A model generated the notes under the pieces. It did not search any database and was not told where the DNA came from. It saw only the letters and a program-made list of their open reading frames with translations. 64,000 bases of DNA from Maridesulfovibrio salexigens DSM 2638 (lineage in GTDB: Bacteria; Desulfobacterota; Desulfovibrionia; Desulfovibrionales; Desulfovibrionaceae), in contig NC_012881.1 in NCBI RefSeq assembly GCF_000023445.1, positions 1,121,501-1,185,500 on the forward strand, in the 5' to 3' direction. Within the stretch, counting starts at the first letter, position 1, and the number at the start of each line of letters is the position of its first letter. This document shows positions 18,482-27,296 of the stretch, in pieces. A program made the position numbers and the translations under genes.

Positions 18482-18779
18482 ACTTTAAGAAATCAACTTC
18501 ATCGCGCACAAGGTTCATGGCCGTCTTACGAATGTCCGGCTTATATGTACCTGAGCGTACCTGTTCCCTGAGTTCTCTCACCTTATGTTCTCTGGTGTCC
18601 GGGCTTTCGGTGGCAGTCTGCCGAGCTGCGCCGAGCAGTCTTGCCTGAGACGAGACATTTACAACGTCCCGGCTGGGAGCGGAACTTTGCTGCTGAGCCT
18701 GAGTCTTGTCCGCAGCGTTGTTCACCCGGTTGTCAGAGTAGGCCTTGAGAGGGGTCTGGCTATACTGGTTAATCTTCAT
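18480..18779 (-). CDS. flgM: Anti-sigma-28 factor FlgM
   Basis: FlgM holds sigma28 (FliA) inactive until it is secreted through the finished hook. ATG 18779 (MKINQYSQTPLKAYSD) has CGGAGGGG upstream. The 99-residue protein is disordered-looking in the first half (Gln/Ser/Ala-rich) with the conserved DVVNVSSQARLL segment. The sigma-binding end follows (VRELREQVRSGTYKPDIRKT, AMNLVRDEVDFLK). It lies 58 nt downstream of a conserved partner gene and probably shares its sigma28-like promoter. Confidence 0.93.
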   Translation of the reverse strand: MKINQYSQTPLKAYSDNRVNNAADKTQAQQQSSAPSRDVVNVSSQARLLGAARQTATESPDTREHKVRELREQVRSGTYKPDIRKTAMNLVRDEVDFLK

Positions 18780-18837
18780 AATCCCCTCCGGGGTTACCAA
18801 ATTTACAATAGATTGAGTTTATGCAGAGCGGCCAGCA

Positions 18838-19254
18838 TCAGAGCATGGTCCGGTCAACCTTGTCCAGTGTGATTTCCCATAGGCGGTTCATTACCTGCGC
18901 CTTTTCATCGCGCGGCAGATCTCGAACACCTTCGGGCGTTTCTTTTAGAACTTGCACATCGCTTCCATCGAGAGGATACTCGAAAAAGTAGCGATCACCG
19001 AAATCAAGTTCCAGCTGTTCTAATATATCGGACACTACCGGATTTTCATTACCCGAGACGATGAGATTTTCGATAATTTCCCGGGAAACTTTTTCCACAA
19101 GCTCGCGACGCCTTGCCTGCCGTGAAATAGTAACCGTGTCAGGAGACTCGGACCTTTTCAGGGCACGCCTGAATCGGGCCAGTCGCTTGGCACTGGTCAG
19201 CTGCTTTCCATAAGTTCGCAGCATATTACGTATTTCTGCAGGGTTGTTAGCCAC
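18838..19254 (-). CDS. Conserved flgM-partner protein of Desulfovibrio flagellar clusters
   Basis: A 138-residue protein starting at GTG 19254, with GGAGG 10 nt upstream. I recall an unnamed gene in this place beside flgM in Desulfovibrio vulgaris (DVU0524), but I know no function. It is charged and helical in the first half (RLARFRRALKRSESPDTVTI, ISRQARRRELVEKVSREII) and has a beta segment around DRYFFEYPLDGSDVQVLKET. The motif TVTISRQARR is reminiscent of the VNVSSQAR region of FlgM, so it could be a FlgM-like regulator (inference). A sigma28-like promoter directly upstream supports a late-flagellar role. Confidence 0.75.
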   Translation of the reverse strand: MANNPAEIRNMLRTYGKQLTSAKRLARFRRALKRSESPDTVTISRQARRRELVEKVSREIIENLIVSGNENPVVSDILEQLELDFGDRYFFEYPLDGSDVQVLKETPEGVRDLPRDEKAQVMNRLWEITLDKVDRTML

Positions 19255-19278
19255 GGTACATAATCCTCCTCATACCCT

Positions 19279-19306
19279 TTATCGGTCGGTTCCTATATAA
19301 TCTTTA
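19279..19306 (-). promoter_or_regulatory. Sigma28 (FliA)-like promoter for the flgM unit
   Basis: On the minus strand TAAA (19306-19303), 16 nt, then ACCGATAA (19286-19279), 7 of 8 with the GCCGATAA consensus. The spacer is one longer than ideal. It lies 25 nt before the flgM-partner start, so FliA would drive its own anti-sigma. Confidence 0.6.
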
Positions 19307-19488
19307 GGGTAATTTAATAAAAAAAATGAAAAATATTTTTATATCTTTTACAGTGAGTTATGGTTTTATGTGGAAGATACATTAAAATTTGACTTAAAAA
19401 AATGGATGGCGGCAAATAATAATCTTCTTTATTTTTTGGAGCAGCAAACAGTTGAATCTTGGGCTTCTTTCTAATAGGAGAGTTATCT

Positions 19489-20340
19489 ATGTCAGATAGT
19501 CAAGGTTCTGTTTTAATTGTCACCAAGTCCGGCGGAGGTGCCGCGGCTGAGCTGGGTGGAGAAATTGCCCGCTGGCTCAGTCTGCGTGGCGTTGATTCCG
19601 ATATTGTAGAACACCCATATCCTCCGGCAAGGATCAATGTTTCCGCATACCGGGAAAATACCATGCTGGTCTTGGTTCTCGGAGGTGATGGCACATTTAT
19701 CAGTGTTGCCGGAAATGTCATCGACTGGGAAGTCCCTGTACTGGGTATCAACCATGGCCGGGTGGGATTTCTTGCCGAGGTCCTTCCTGAGGACTGGGAA
19801 ACCGCATTGGAAAGGTTTTTCAGCAATGAGCTGGATCTTTCTCCCCGGACCGCATTTGATTATGAAGTCCAGCGTGGAAATGGCATTGTGGCGCGTGGAG
19901 TAGCTATTAACGATCTGGTTATTTCTCGTGGCGCAGTTGCCAGAATCATTTCCCTCGATATCGGCCAGAAGGGTCAGTGGATTAAGAACCTGCGTGCAGA
20001 TGGACTTATAGTTTCCACTGCAACAGGGTCTACCGCTTACAACGTTTCTGCCGGGGGGCCTTTGGTGCATCCAGAGCTTGCCGCCATGTGTGTGACTCCG
20101 GTTTGTCCCTTCTTAAATGGTATCCGGCCTATGGTTCTGCCTGTTGATACACCGCTAACTATTGATATCGGGGAGACATCCGGTGATGTTTACCTTACCG
20201 AAGACGGACGTGTCCCTTATCCCTTGAGTGTGGGGTATCGGGTGATAATTTCAAAACACAAGAAAGATCTCATGCTGGCCCGCATACGCAGCAATACTTT
20301 TTTTGAAAAATTGAGAAGCAAAGGCTTTCTCACGGAGTAA
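19489..20340 (+). CDS. nadK: NAD kinase
   Basis: Phosphorylates NAD to NADP. ATG 19489 is chosen because GGAG lies 10 nt upstream and the protein then begins MSDSQGSVLIVTKSGGGA. The 283 residues carry the GGDGT ATP motif (LVLGGDGTFIS), INHGRVGFLAE, the TGSTAYNVSAGGPLVHP loop and the VYLTEDGR end. It is the first gene of a tight run (gaps of 7 and 6 nt) with a DUF89-like protein and mltA. Confidence 0.96.
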   Translation: MSDSQGSVLIVTKSGGGAAAELGGEIARWLSLRGVDSDIVEHPYPPARINVSAYRENTMLVLVLGGDGTFISVAGNVIDWEVPVLGINHGRVGFLAEVLPEDWETALERFFSNELDLSPRTAFDYEVQRGNGIVARGVAINDLVISRGAVARIISLDIGQKGQWIKNLRADGLIVSTATGSTAYNVSAGGPLVHPELAAMCVTPVCPFLNGIRPMVLPVDTPLTIDIGETSGDVYLTEDGRVPYPLSVGYRVIISKHKKDLMLARIRSNTFFEKLRSKGFLTE

Positions 20341-20347
20341 CCCATAA

Positions 20348-22093
20348 GTGAGCATTCTGCCTGATTTTACATCCATTAAAGATCTTAAATACGGAGAAGA
20401 TTCGGTCTTTGACGCTTGGCTTCTCCATTTCATGACAGCCAACCATCTGGAAAGTATTATTGATCCGGTCAAAAACGCATCCCCGGAACAATTGCGTTTT
20501 ATGGTTGCCCTAGATGATAATCAGGTTTTTGCCCCCTGTTCGGACTGGCAATTTAACAGATTAGTCACCCCCGGGTTGGAGTCAGACCTTCTGGATGTTT
20601 ATATTTTCGTCTGGCGTTCCTTGGTTAAATTGGTCAAAAACCACGTCTCCGATCGCTATCAGCGCAGGCTGATTCTCAATCTTTGCCGCCACAAGTTCAG
20701 GCAGGCCCTCGATTCATCCATCATGATTCCTTTGCGCCTGCTTAAGAATATGATCACCATTTTTCTTTCCCGAAGTGGACTGGATGATCCTTATCGCAAT
20801 CGTAAGGAATTACTGTTCAGTCGGGGCAAAGCATTTGTTGAAAGTGATTTTTTCAGGCAGTCCATGGAATCCTGCCCTTACCCCGCGCTTGACTGCGAAA
20901 GTCTTGCAGAAATGCGCTTTGAGCTGGATATGATCGAACTGGAGCGGATTTTTCGCCTTTCCAGTCTGCCCGATCAGTGGAGTCAGGCTTTGTTCGGAGA
21001 GGATTATAAAATTTTCTCACAGATGTACTCCCGGGACAAAGTTGATTTTACTCCGGTGCGTAATGTTTTCCACGGAACAGAAGGCGGGTTGAAAATCCTG
21101 TTCATACCGGATGAAACCGGTGGTTTGATGGCTGACCTGCTGATGATCAAGTCCCTGTTGCGTCAGGGACATAGTGTTATTCTCGCGTTGAAGGAAGGTT
21201 TCTGGTTTGATTCACCGACCTTCTGGGATCGTGAAAGTAACCTCCTGCTGGCCGAGGCTCTAAAGGATGCCTTGTTCATTTCCGAGGAGAGGATTTCCAA
21301 AAACGATCTTCTTTCGAGTCTGAGAGAGAACCCGTTTGTTGTTATTTCCGATGGCACAAGGGAACGTCTGAACTTGATCCGTTGCAGTGTTACTTTCGCC
21401 CGTGCATGGAAGGAATCTGATCTGATTATCGCCAAGGGCTGGGGTAACAGACGCAGACTCATCGGTAACAGCAATCTTTTCACTCGCGATATCATCTGTT
21501 TTTACCGCAACCTTGAAGGAGAGTTTAAGCTTGAATTCAAGGCTAAGTCTTCCAAAGTTAATAAATTTACTGAAGCTGGTATTTCCGCCAAGGCAAATGA
21601 AATTATTGCGGAGATGCAGCAGGCCCGCAGTGAACGCAAGGCCGTTATGTTTTACAGTGCTATCGTGGGCAGTATCCCCGGTCAGGTCGATACTGCCATC
21701 AAAGTACTGAATACCTTTGTGGGCCATCTGCGGGATAGGCTTGCCGATACCTACATCATTAACCCTGCTGAGCACTTCGAAGAAGGAATGGACGCTGATG
21801 ACCTCATGTTCATGTGGGAAAAGGTCCAGCGCAGCGGTTTTATTACCATTTGGCGTTTCCAGACTTATGCTGATATCGAGAAAAGCTTTGAATTAATGGG
21901 CGAACGAGTTCCCCCGGTATGGGCGGGCAAGGATGCCACCTATTCCACTGGATGCACTAAGGAAATGCACATTGCTCAGGATGTTCAGAAGCGTCACCGT
22001 GAATTGCAGATTATCGGCCCCGGTTCAGATAAATTCCTTAGAAGACGTGAATATGGAGTCGGTCGATTCAGTGACGTGGTTATCGAGCCTTAA
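20348..22093 (+). CDS. DUF89/ARMT1-like protein with large extra domains
   Basis: A 581-residue cytoplasmic protein starting at GTG 20348, 7 nt after nadK. The first 230 residues are helical and unrecognised. Residues about 240-400 resemble the DUF89 metal-dependent damage-control phosphatases: DETGGLMADLLMIKSLLRQG corresponds to DNAGE..FD..L...L, GHSVILALKEGFWFDSPTF to the next strand, and SDLIIAKGWGN to DLVIAKGQGN. The usual DNAGE has become DETGG. The last about 150 residues have no match I know. The substrate is unknown; the neighbourhood with NAD kinase would suit removal of damaged nucleotide or sugar phosphates, but that is only inference. Confidence 0.6.
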   Translation: MSILPDFTSIKDLKYGEDSVFDAWLLHFMTANHLESIIDPVKNASPEQLRFMVALDDNQVFAPCSDWQFNRLVTPGLESDLLDVYIFVWRSLVKLVKNHVSDRYQRRLILNLCRHKFRQALDSSIMIPLRLLKNMITIFLSRSGLDDPYRNRKELLFSRGKAFVESDFFRQSMESCPYPALDCESLAEMRFELDMIELERIFRLSSLPDQWSQALFGEDYKIFSQMYSRDKVDFTPVRNVFHGTEGGLKILFIPDETGGLMADLLMIKSLLRQGHSVILALKEGFWFDSPTFWDRESNLLLAEALKDALFISEERISKNDLLSSLRENPFVVISDGTRERLNLIRCSVTFARAWKESDLIIAKGWGNRRRLIGNSNLFTRDIICFYRNLEGEFKLEFKAKSSKVNKFTEAGISAKANEIIAEMQQARSERKAVMFYSAIVGSIPGQVDTAIKVLNTFVGHLRDRLADTYIINPAEHFEEGMDADDLMFMWEKVQRSGFITIWRFQTYADIEKSFELMGERVPPVWAGKDATYSTGCTKEMHIAQDVQKRHRELQIIGPGSDKFLRRREYGVGRFSDVVIEP

Positions 22094-22099
22094 ATCAAA

Positions 22100-23380
22100 A
22101 TGAAAAAGAATATTTCCATCATCAGATTACTGGCGGTTTTTTGCCTGTTTTCAGTTTTTCTTTGTGGCTGTGCCACCAAGGTAAGTACTCTTCCTAAAAA
22201 GAGAGTAGTTTCACAAGGCACCAAAACTAAGGTCTGGAAAAGCAAGAAAGAAAGCGGAAAGTTTATTTCCGGTCCGGTTCGTTATTCCAAATTACCGGAT
22301 CAGGCATCAACTCTTGCTGCGCGCAGGCTTTCTGTGCAAAGTCAGAGTATGCGCACTTGGCGTGAGCTCGGTCCGCAGATTCGCAAATCAATTGAATATG
22401 TGCAGCGTAATCCTTCCGGTGGTTTGGCTCTAAGACGCAACGAATTGCGTCTTACATGGGGACAACTGCGTAAATCATTGGAAGATCTTGAAAGATTGCT
22501 GCCCCGACTGGACCGGAATCCGGAGTTGCTTGGCAAGTATTTTGTCTGGTATGAACTCCAGTCCGGTGCGGAAATGACCGGTTATTATACCCCGGTTATT
22601 GATGCCAGTCTGACCAAGACAGGGCCGTACAAATATCCGGTATACAGGCTTCCTCCCGATCTGCGCAAAGCCCGTCCGGGGCAGACTCATCCTTGGTCAG
22701 AGCAGTTGCGTAAGGCTTACCGGGTTGAAAATGGGAAGATACTTCCGTATCATTCCCGCCGTGCCATCGATATTGACAAGGTTCTCGCAGGGCGGGGGCT
22801 TGAGGTTGCTTGGCTTAAGGACCCCGTGGATCTGTTCTATATGCATGTGCAGGGGGGCGGTGTTTTGCGTCTTCCCGATGGAAGGTTGCGGACCGCAGTT
22901 TTCAGCGGTAGTAACGGCAGGTCATTTAAAGGGCTTGGCAGCATCATGCTTCATAGCGGGGTGCTGAAAAAGAGTCAGCTTTCCCGTGAAAAAATCAAAG
23001 CATGGCTGCTCAATAATCCCAGACAGATGTGGGAGTTGATGGCCAAGAATGAAAGCTACATTTTTTTCAAGGTAACCCGTGGTCAGCCGCAGGCTGCAAT
23101 CGGCAAGCCTCTTAAATCGATGGTTAGTCTTGCTACGGACCCGCAGCTTATTCCGCTGGGTTCGATTGTCGGTTTCCGCACGGATATTTATCCAAAAAGG
23201 GGTCAACCTTCCCGCCGTGTTAACGGCATCGGACTGGCTCAGGATACCGGGAAGGCAATCAAAGGCACGCGTCTTGATTACTACATCGGGACCGGGAACC
23301 AATTCAAATATCCGGCACATCATCTGAAAAAGCAGGTGCCTGTATATTTATTGATTAGTAAATCTGCCCTGCGTAGATAA
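22100..23380 (+). CDS. mltA: Membrane-bound lytic murein transglycosylase A
   Basis: MltA cleaves the MurNAc-GlcNAc bond of peptidoglycan, forming 1,6-anhydroMurNAc, at the outer membrane. The 426 residues start with a lipoprotein signal (LLAVFCLFSVFLCGC, acylated Cys about 24). The MltA domain follows (EMTGYYTPVIDASL, MHVQGGGVLRLPDG), then the C-terminal 3D domain (LIPLGSIVGFRTDIY, GIGLAQDTGKAIKGTRLDYY) with the catalytic Asp region. It is the last gene of the nadK run and could help open peptidoglycan, since FlgJ here lacks a hydrolase (inference). Confidence 0.95.
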   Translation: MKKNISIIRLLAVFCLFSVFLCGCATKVSTLPKKRVVSQGTKTKVWKSKKESGKFISGPVRYSKLPDQASTLAARRLSVQSQSMRTWRELGPQIRKSIEYVQRNPSGGLALRRNELRLTWGQLRKSLEDLERLLPRLDRNPELLGKYFVWYELQSGAEMTGYYTPVIDASLTKTGPYKYPVYRLPPDLRKARPGQTHPWSEQLRKAYRVENGKILPYHSRRAIDIDKVLAGRGLEVAWLKDPVDLFYMHVQGGGVLRLPDGRLRTAVFSGSNGRSFKGLGSIMLHSGVLKKSQLSREKIKAWLLNNPRQMWELMAKNESYIFFKVTRGQPQAAIGKPLKSMVSLATDPQLIPLGSIVGFRTDIYPKRGQPSRRVNGIGLAQDTGKAIKGTRLDYYIGTGNQFKYPAHHLKKQVPVYLLISKSALRR

Positions 23381-23382
23381 AT

Positions 23383-23472
23383 TTGATGCGCTATGCGCTT
23401 TTGTATAAAGATTTCGCCTCCGGCGGCCAGAAGGCCGAGGGCCCTCTGGACTCCCCAGCAAGGCTTTGCCGC
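23383..23472 (-). repeat. Modular hairpin repeat, copy 1
   Basis: Read on the minus strand: GCGGCAAAGCCTTGCT, GGGGAGT, a hairpin (CCAGA and GGCC pairing with GGCC and TCTGG), then the constant end CCGCCGGAGGC followed by GAAAT. The flank adjoining the constant end, TTGATGCGCT..GCGC, recurs at copy 3. With copy 2 it fills the mltA-gatB gap. Confidence 0.7.
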
Positions 23473-23564
23473 AGGAGGATGTTCATTGTGCATTAATGTT
23501 TAGTTTTATTGCGCAATGAATGGTTTACATGTTTTTTTGATTAACGAAATTTTTGTCTTATGAA

Positions 23565-23637
23565 GCGGCGAAGCCTTACTGAAAGGTTTTGGGATTCTTA
23601 AACCCTTTTGCAAAAGGGTTTAAGCCGCCGGAGGCAT
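23565..23637 (+). repeat. Modular hairpin repeat, copy 2
   Basis: GCGGCGAAGCCTTACT, AAAGGTTTTGGGATTC, a perfect palindrome with 12-bp arm TTAAACCCTTTT around GC (23598-23623), then GCCGCCGGAGGC. It lies just upstream of the gatB ribosome-binding site, opposite in orientation to copy 1. Confidence 0.75.
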
Positions 23638-23653
23638 TTCAAGGAGATATATA

Positions 23654-25096
23654 ATGCAGTTTGAAACAGTGATCGGGCTTGAGGTTCACGCCCAGCTTAA
23701 GACCAAGACCAAAATTTTCTGCGGTTGTTCCACTGAATTCGGTAAGGACCCCAACGAGAACGTATGTGAAGTTTGCTCCGGTATGCCCGGCGTGCTTCCG
23801 GTTCTGAATGAAAAAGTCATGGAATATGCCGCCAAGATGGGACTGGCTACCAATTGTACCGTGAACCAGAAATCCATCTTTGCCCGTAAGAACTACTTCT
23901 ACCCCGACCTGCCTAAAGGCTACCAGATTTCCCAGTTCGACCTGCCTATTTGCGAGCACGGTCATCTTGATATTTCTTGGGAAGATGCGGACGGCGAAAA
24001 GCATGGTAAACGCATCGGTATTACCCGTATCCATATGGAAGAAGATGCCGGTAAAAACATCCACTCCGTTGCTGAAAATGCAAGTTTTGTGGACCTGAAC
24101 CGTACCGGTGTGCCGCTTATCGAGATCGTAAGTGAGCCTGATATGCGCAGCGCAGATGAAGCTGTTGCTTACCTCAAAGCTCTGCGTTCCATCCTGCTCT
24201 ACCTCGGTATTTGCGATGGTAACCTTGAAGAGGGTTCCTTCCGCTGCGACGCGAACATTTCCGTACGTCCCGTTGGTCAGAAGGAATTCGGTACCCGTGC
24301 CGAGCTGAAGAACATCAACTCCTTCCGTAATATTCATAAGGCTATCCGCTACGAAGTTGCTCGCCAGATCGATCTTATCGAAGACGGTGAAAAGGTCATT
24401 CAAGAAACCCGCCTTTACGATGCTGACAAAGGTACCACTCATTCTATGCGCGGTAAGGAAGAAGCTCACGACTACCGTTACTTCCCGGACCCGGACCTCG
24501 TACCGTTGGTTATTGCTGATGAATGGCTGGGCGAATGGCAGGCTTCACTGCCCGAGCTGCCCGCAGAACGCAAAGCCCGTTTTATTGATGATATGGAACT
24601 CAGCGCGGACGATGCTGAACTGATCAGTTCTGAAAAAGATATTGCCGATTATTTTGAAGAAGTTCTCGAAATCCACAATGATCCCAAAAAGGTAGTTAAC
24701 TGGATCAAGGGTGACTTCTTACGCGAACTTAACCAGTCCGAAATGACCGTGGCTGAATGCAAGTTTAAGCCGGAAATGATGGCTAAACTGATTCAGCTTG
24801 TTGATAAAGATACCATCAGCATCAAGATTGGTAAGGATATTTTCAACGATGTATTCACCAACGGCCTTGATCCTGAAAAGTACGTTAAAGACAAAGGTCT
24901 GGTTCAGATTTCCGACAGCTCCTCTCTTGAAGCTGTGGTCGACAAAGTTCTGGCTGACAATCCTGACGAAGTAGAAGCATTCAAGGGCGGTAAGAAAAAG
25001 CTGATGAGCTTCTTCATGGGCCAGATCATGCGCGAGACTAAAGGTAAGGCCAACCCCGGTATGGTCAGCAAGATGATTTCCGAAAAACTTTCCTAA
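23654..25096 (+). CDS. gatB: Asp-tRNA(Asn)/Glu-tRNA(Gln) amidotransferase subunit B
   Basis: GatB binds the misacylated tRNA and activates it by phosphorylation for transamidation by GatCAB. The 480 residues show [53 protein letters not shown] and the C-terminal YqeY-like domain ending [23 protein letters not shown] is correctly spaced before the ATG. gatA and gatC are not adjacent, so the complex is encoded at dispersed loci. It is followed 19 nt later by mtnA, and this pair is framed by repeat copies. Confidence 0.98.
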   Translation: MQFETVIGLEVHAQLKTKTKIFCGCSTEFGKDPNENVCEVCSGMPGVLPVLNEKVMEYAAKMGLATNCTVNQKSIFARKNYFYPDLPKGYQISQFDLPICEHGHLDISWEDADGEKHGKRIGITRIHMEEDAGKNIHSVAENASFVDLNRTGVPLIEIVSEPDMRSADEAVAYLKALRSILLYLGICDGNLEEGSFRCDANISVRPVGQKEFGTRAELKNINSFRNIHKAIRYEVARQIDLIEDGEKVIQETRLYDADKGTTHSMRGKEEAHDYRYFPDPDLVPLVIADEWLGEWQASLPELPAERKARFIDDMELSADDAELISSEKDIADYFEEVLEIHNDPKKVVNWIKGDFLRELNQSEMTVAECKFKPEMMAKLIQLVDKDTISIKIGKDIFNDVFTNGLDPEKYVKDKGLVQISDSSSLEAVVDKVLADNPDEVEAFKGGKKKLMSFFMGQIMRETKGKANPGMVSKMISEKLS

Positions 25097-25115
25097 CCAA
25101 AGCGAGACTTTACAA

Positions 25116-26156
25116 ATGACCGAGCATATTCAGTTTTCCCCTGAGAAAGACGCCCTCGTACTGCTGGACCAGCGTTACCTGCCCACCCGCGAGGATTGGT
25201 TTGACTGCAAGACTACTGACGATATCGTTGAAGCACTTGTTGTCATGGTTGTGCGCGGTGCTCCCGCTATCGGCGTGACCGCAGCCTACGGTTGTTACCT
25301 TGCAGGTCGTGAAGTTGCCGGAAGTGCAGACTGGAAAGCCGAGCTGGAAAAGAATCTCGATAAGATCGAAAACGCCCGTCCTACCGCAGTCAACCTGCGC
25401 TGGGCTGTGCGTGAAATGAAACGTATCTGGGCAGAAGCCGGTGACGTTTCCCTTGATGAGCTCTGCGCTATCTGGCTCAAGCGTGCCAAGGAAATCCATG
25501 TCGATGACATCCGTATGTGTGAAGACATCGGTAAATTCGGCGGCGAGCTTATGGATGACGGCGATACCATCATGACTCATTGTAATGCCGGAGCCCTGGC
25601 TACCGCCGGTTACGGTACTGCTCTCGGTGTTGTGCGTGGCGCAGTTGATCAGGGCAAGAAGGTTTCCGTTATTGCCAACGAAACCCGTCCTTTCTTGCAG
25701 GGTGCACGCCTGACAGCATACGAGCTGCATCGTGACGGCATCCCGGTAAAGGTTGCCTGCGATAACGCTTGTGCACTGCTGATGAAAAAAGGTCTGGTCC
25801 AGAAAGTAGTTGTCGGTGCAGACCGTGTTACCGCTAACGGTGATGCTGTGAACAAGATCGGAACCTACGGGGTAGCACTGCTTGCACGTGAATTCGGCAT
25901 TCCTTTCTACGTTGCCGCTCCGGTCTACACTATCGACCCCGAAACTCCCACCGGTGACGATGTGCCCATCGAAGACCGCACACCCACCGAAGTGACCCAC
26001 GTGGGCGATCACCGCATCACCCCCGAAGGTGTGGAAGTATTCAACTTTGCTTTTGACCCGACTCCTAACGAACTTATCGCCGGGATCATCACTGAAAAGG
26101 GCGTGCTGAGACCTCCTTACACTGAGGCTATCAAGAAGCTTTTTGAGGATAATTAA
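25116..26156 (+). CDS. mtnA: S-methyl-5-thioribose-1-phosphate isomerase
   Basis: MtnA isomerises methylthioribose-1-phosphate to methylthioribulose-1-phosphate in methionine salvage; related proteins serve in 5-deoxyribose salvage. The 346 residues show the eIF2B-like fold motifs: [15 protein letters not shown], the catalytic Cys in [33 protein letters not shown] and the catalytic Asp in [17 protein letters not shown]. No other salvage genes lie nearby. It is likely co-transcribed with gatB, which is not a functional partner. Confidence 0.95.
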   Translation: MTEHIQFSPEKDALVLLDQRYLPTREDWFDCKTTDDIVEALVVMVVRGAPAIGVTAAYGCYLAGREVAGSADWKAELEKNLDKIENARPTAVNLRWAVREMKRIWAEAGDVSLDELCAIWLKRAKEIHVDDIRMCEDIGKFGGELMDDGDTIMTHCNAGALATAGYGTALGVVRGAVDQGKKVSVIANETRPFLQGARLTAYELHRDGIPVKVACDNACALLMKKGLVQKVVVGADRVTANGDAVNKIGTYGVALLAREFGIPFYVAAPVYTIDPETPTGDDVPIEDRTPTEVTHVGDHRITPEGVEVFNFAFDPTPNELIAGIITEKGVLRPPYTEAIKKLFEDN

Positions 26157-26245
26157 TTGATGCGCTGCGCGCTTTTGGATGATTGGATTTCGCCTCCGGC
26201 GGCTTAAACCCTTTTCCAAAAGGGTTTAAGAATCCCAAAACGTTT
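26157..26245 (-). repeat. Modular hairpin repeat, copy 3
   Basis: The minus strand reads GTTTTGGGATTC, the arms TTAAACCCTTTT and AAAAGGGTTTAA around GG, then GCCGCCGGAGGC and GAAAT. It is nearly the exact reverse complement of copy 2, and its outer flank TTGATGCGCTGCGCGC matches the flank of copy 1. It starts directly after the mtnA stop codon. Confidence 0.75.
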
Positions 26246-26249
26246 TATT

Positions 26250-26291
26250 GGGGCGGACCTGAGTCAGCTGACTCAGGTCCGCCCCATTTTT
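26250..26291 (+). terminator. Terminator built on a 36-bp perfect palindrome
   Basis: The arm GGGGCGGACCTGAGTCA (17 nt) and its exact complement flank a GC centre, followed by ATTTTTTA. It ends the gatB-mtnA unit. The stem is far longer than needed for termination. Confidence 0.85.
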
Positions 26292-26376
26292 TATTTATTG
26301 TTTTTGAAAAAGGGATAATTCGCATGAATCGTAGGATTCTGTGGATTTTTGATTAATCAAAAACACAGGAATAAAA

Positions 26377-27240
26377 ATGGATTATGGAAAGAGCTATGTC
26401 TTGCGCAAAAAAACTTGGAAAGAATTGAACCATTCACTTCGGATGTATGGTGAGAATGAGCCGCCGGAAATGCAGATTGAGAATATGTGGAAGGTGGTTA
26501 ATTTTAAAACTGGTGAAAAACTCTGTAAACCCGAACGGGACCTTTCCGAATTTGAACGTGGGGATATACTTTATCCAACCATGCACAGCCCGGAAGTTCA
26601 GGCTAAGTGGGAGCGCAACGAGCTTGAATGGAAGGAAGAAACCAAGAAGTACGAAAAGATCAAGCGCGTGGCTCATGTCCGCTTTATGCTTGAGAATCCT
26701 GATCTGGGCCTTGTACAGGACTTAGCGAAGACAGAATATGGAAAGGGGGTTTTAGCCGAAAGCGGCGGGGCTATACAGCTACAGAATCGTACAAAAGAAC
26801 CTGTCAGTACGAGTGGTCGCGCAGGGAGAAAAAATCTAAATTTAAGGGATAAACGAGACTCTAATATAGCTTTACTTAGTTCTGATGGCGGTATTGATAA
26901 TTTGGAAGGTGCAGATTATTACTGGACAATGCATCCCAATAGCGGTGCCTGCGAGCAGTGTCAAAACATGGCTGGAGTTGTTTTCAGGCACGAGCCTGAT
27001 CCGGTTCATCCGAATTGCAAGTGTGAAGTCCGCGAACATGCGGTTGTTCCAAAAGGTAAGAAGCCTAAGGATAAATCTGAAGAGAAACCGAAGGATAAGG
27101 ATGGATACCCGCATAAGGATAGGGCTGATCGTATTAAAAAGGCATTGAAGCCTAGGCTTGAAAACTGGGCCGATGTGCATCGGACTACACCTGGGGTGAA
27201 CGATATCATTTTGTGGGGTATTGATAAGGCCTTAAAATAG
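26377..27240 (+). CDS. Hypothetical protein with a C-x2-C...HPNC-x-C metal motif
   Basis: A 287-residue soluble, highly charged protein, unrecognised. About residues 188-222 read YYWTMHPNSGACEQC, then HEPDPVHPNCKCEVRE. This CxxC plus HPNCxC spacing resembles the zinc-binding tail of phage Mu gpF-like minor head proteins and some phage-derived toxins. The rest has no head-morphogenesis similarity I can see and no phage genes are nearby. A Lys/Asp-rich linker (about 232-252) precedes a helical end. The ribosome-binding site is weak (AGGAAT, 8 nt before the ATG). Together with the next gene it forms an isolated, AT-richer module between two terminators, suggesting acquisition. Confidence 0.55.
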   Translation: MDYGKSYVLRKKTWKELNHSLRMYGENEPPEMQIENMWKVVNFKTGEKLCKPERDLSEFERGDILYPTMHSPEVQAKWERNELEWKEETKKYEKIKRVAHVRFMLENPDLGLVQDLAKTEYGKGVLAESGGAIQLQNRTKEPVSTSGRAGRKNLNLRDKRDSNIALLSSDGGIDNLEGADYYWTMHPNSGACEQCQNMAGVVFRHEPDPVHPNCKCEVREHAVVPKGKKPKDKSEEKPKDKDGYPHKDRADRIKKALKPRLENWADVHRTTPGVNDIILWGIDKALK

Positions 27241-27296
27241 AAAAAGTGTATATAAATTGTGACCGCCTGATTTGGGCTGGTTCAATTGAGGTAAAT

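Noticed and set aside
25110-26219. 369-codon minus-strand frame opposite mtnA, and 23639-24469 opposite gatB
   Set aside because: Shadows of strongly conserved plus-strand genes with matching codon phase; no ribosome-binding site or family.
26377-27240. Prophage remnant based on the HPNCxC motif
   Set aside because: No integrase, terminase, capsid, tail or attachment-site genes in the window, and the rest of the protein is not like a phage head protein.
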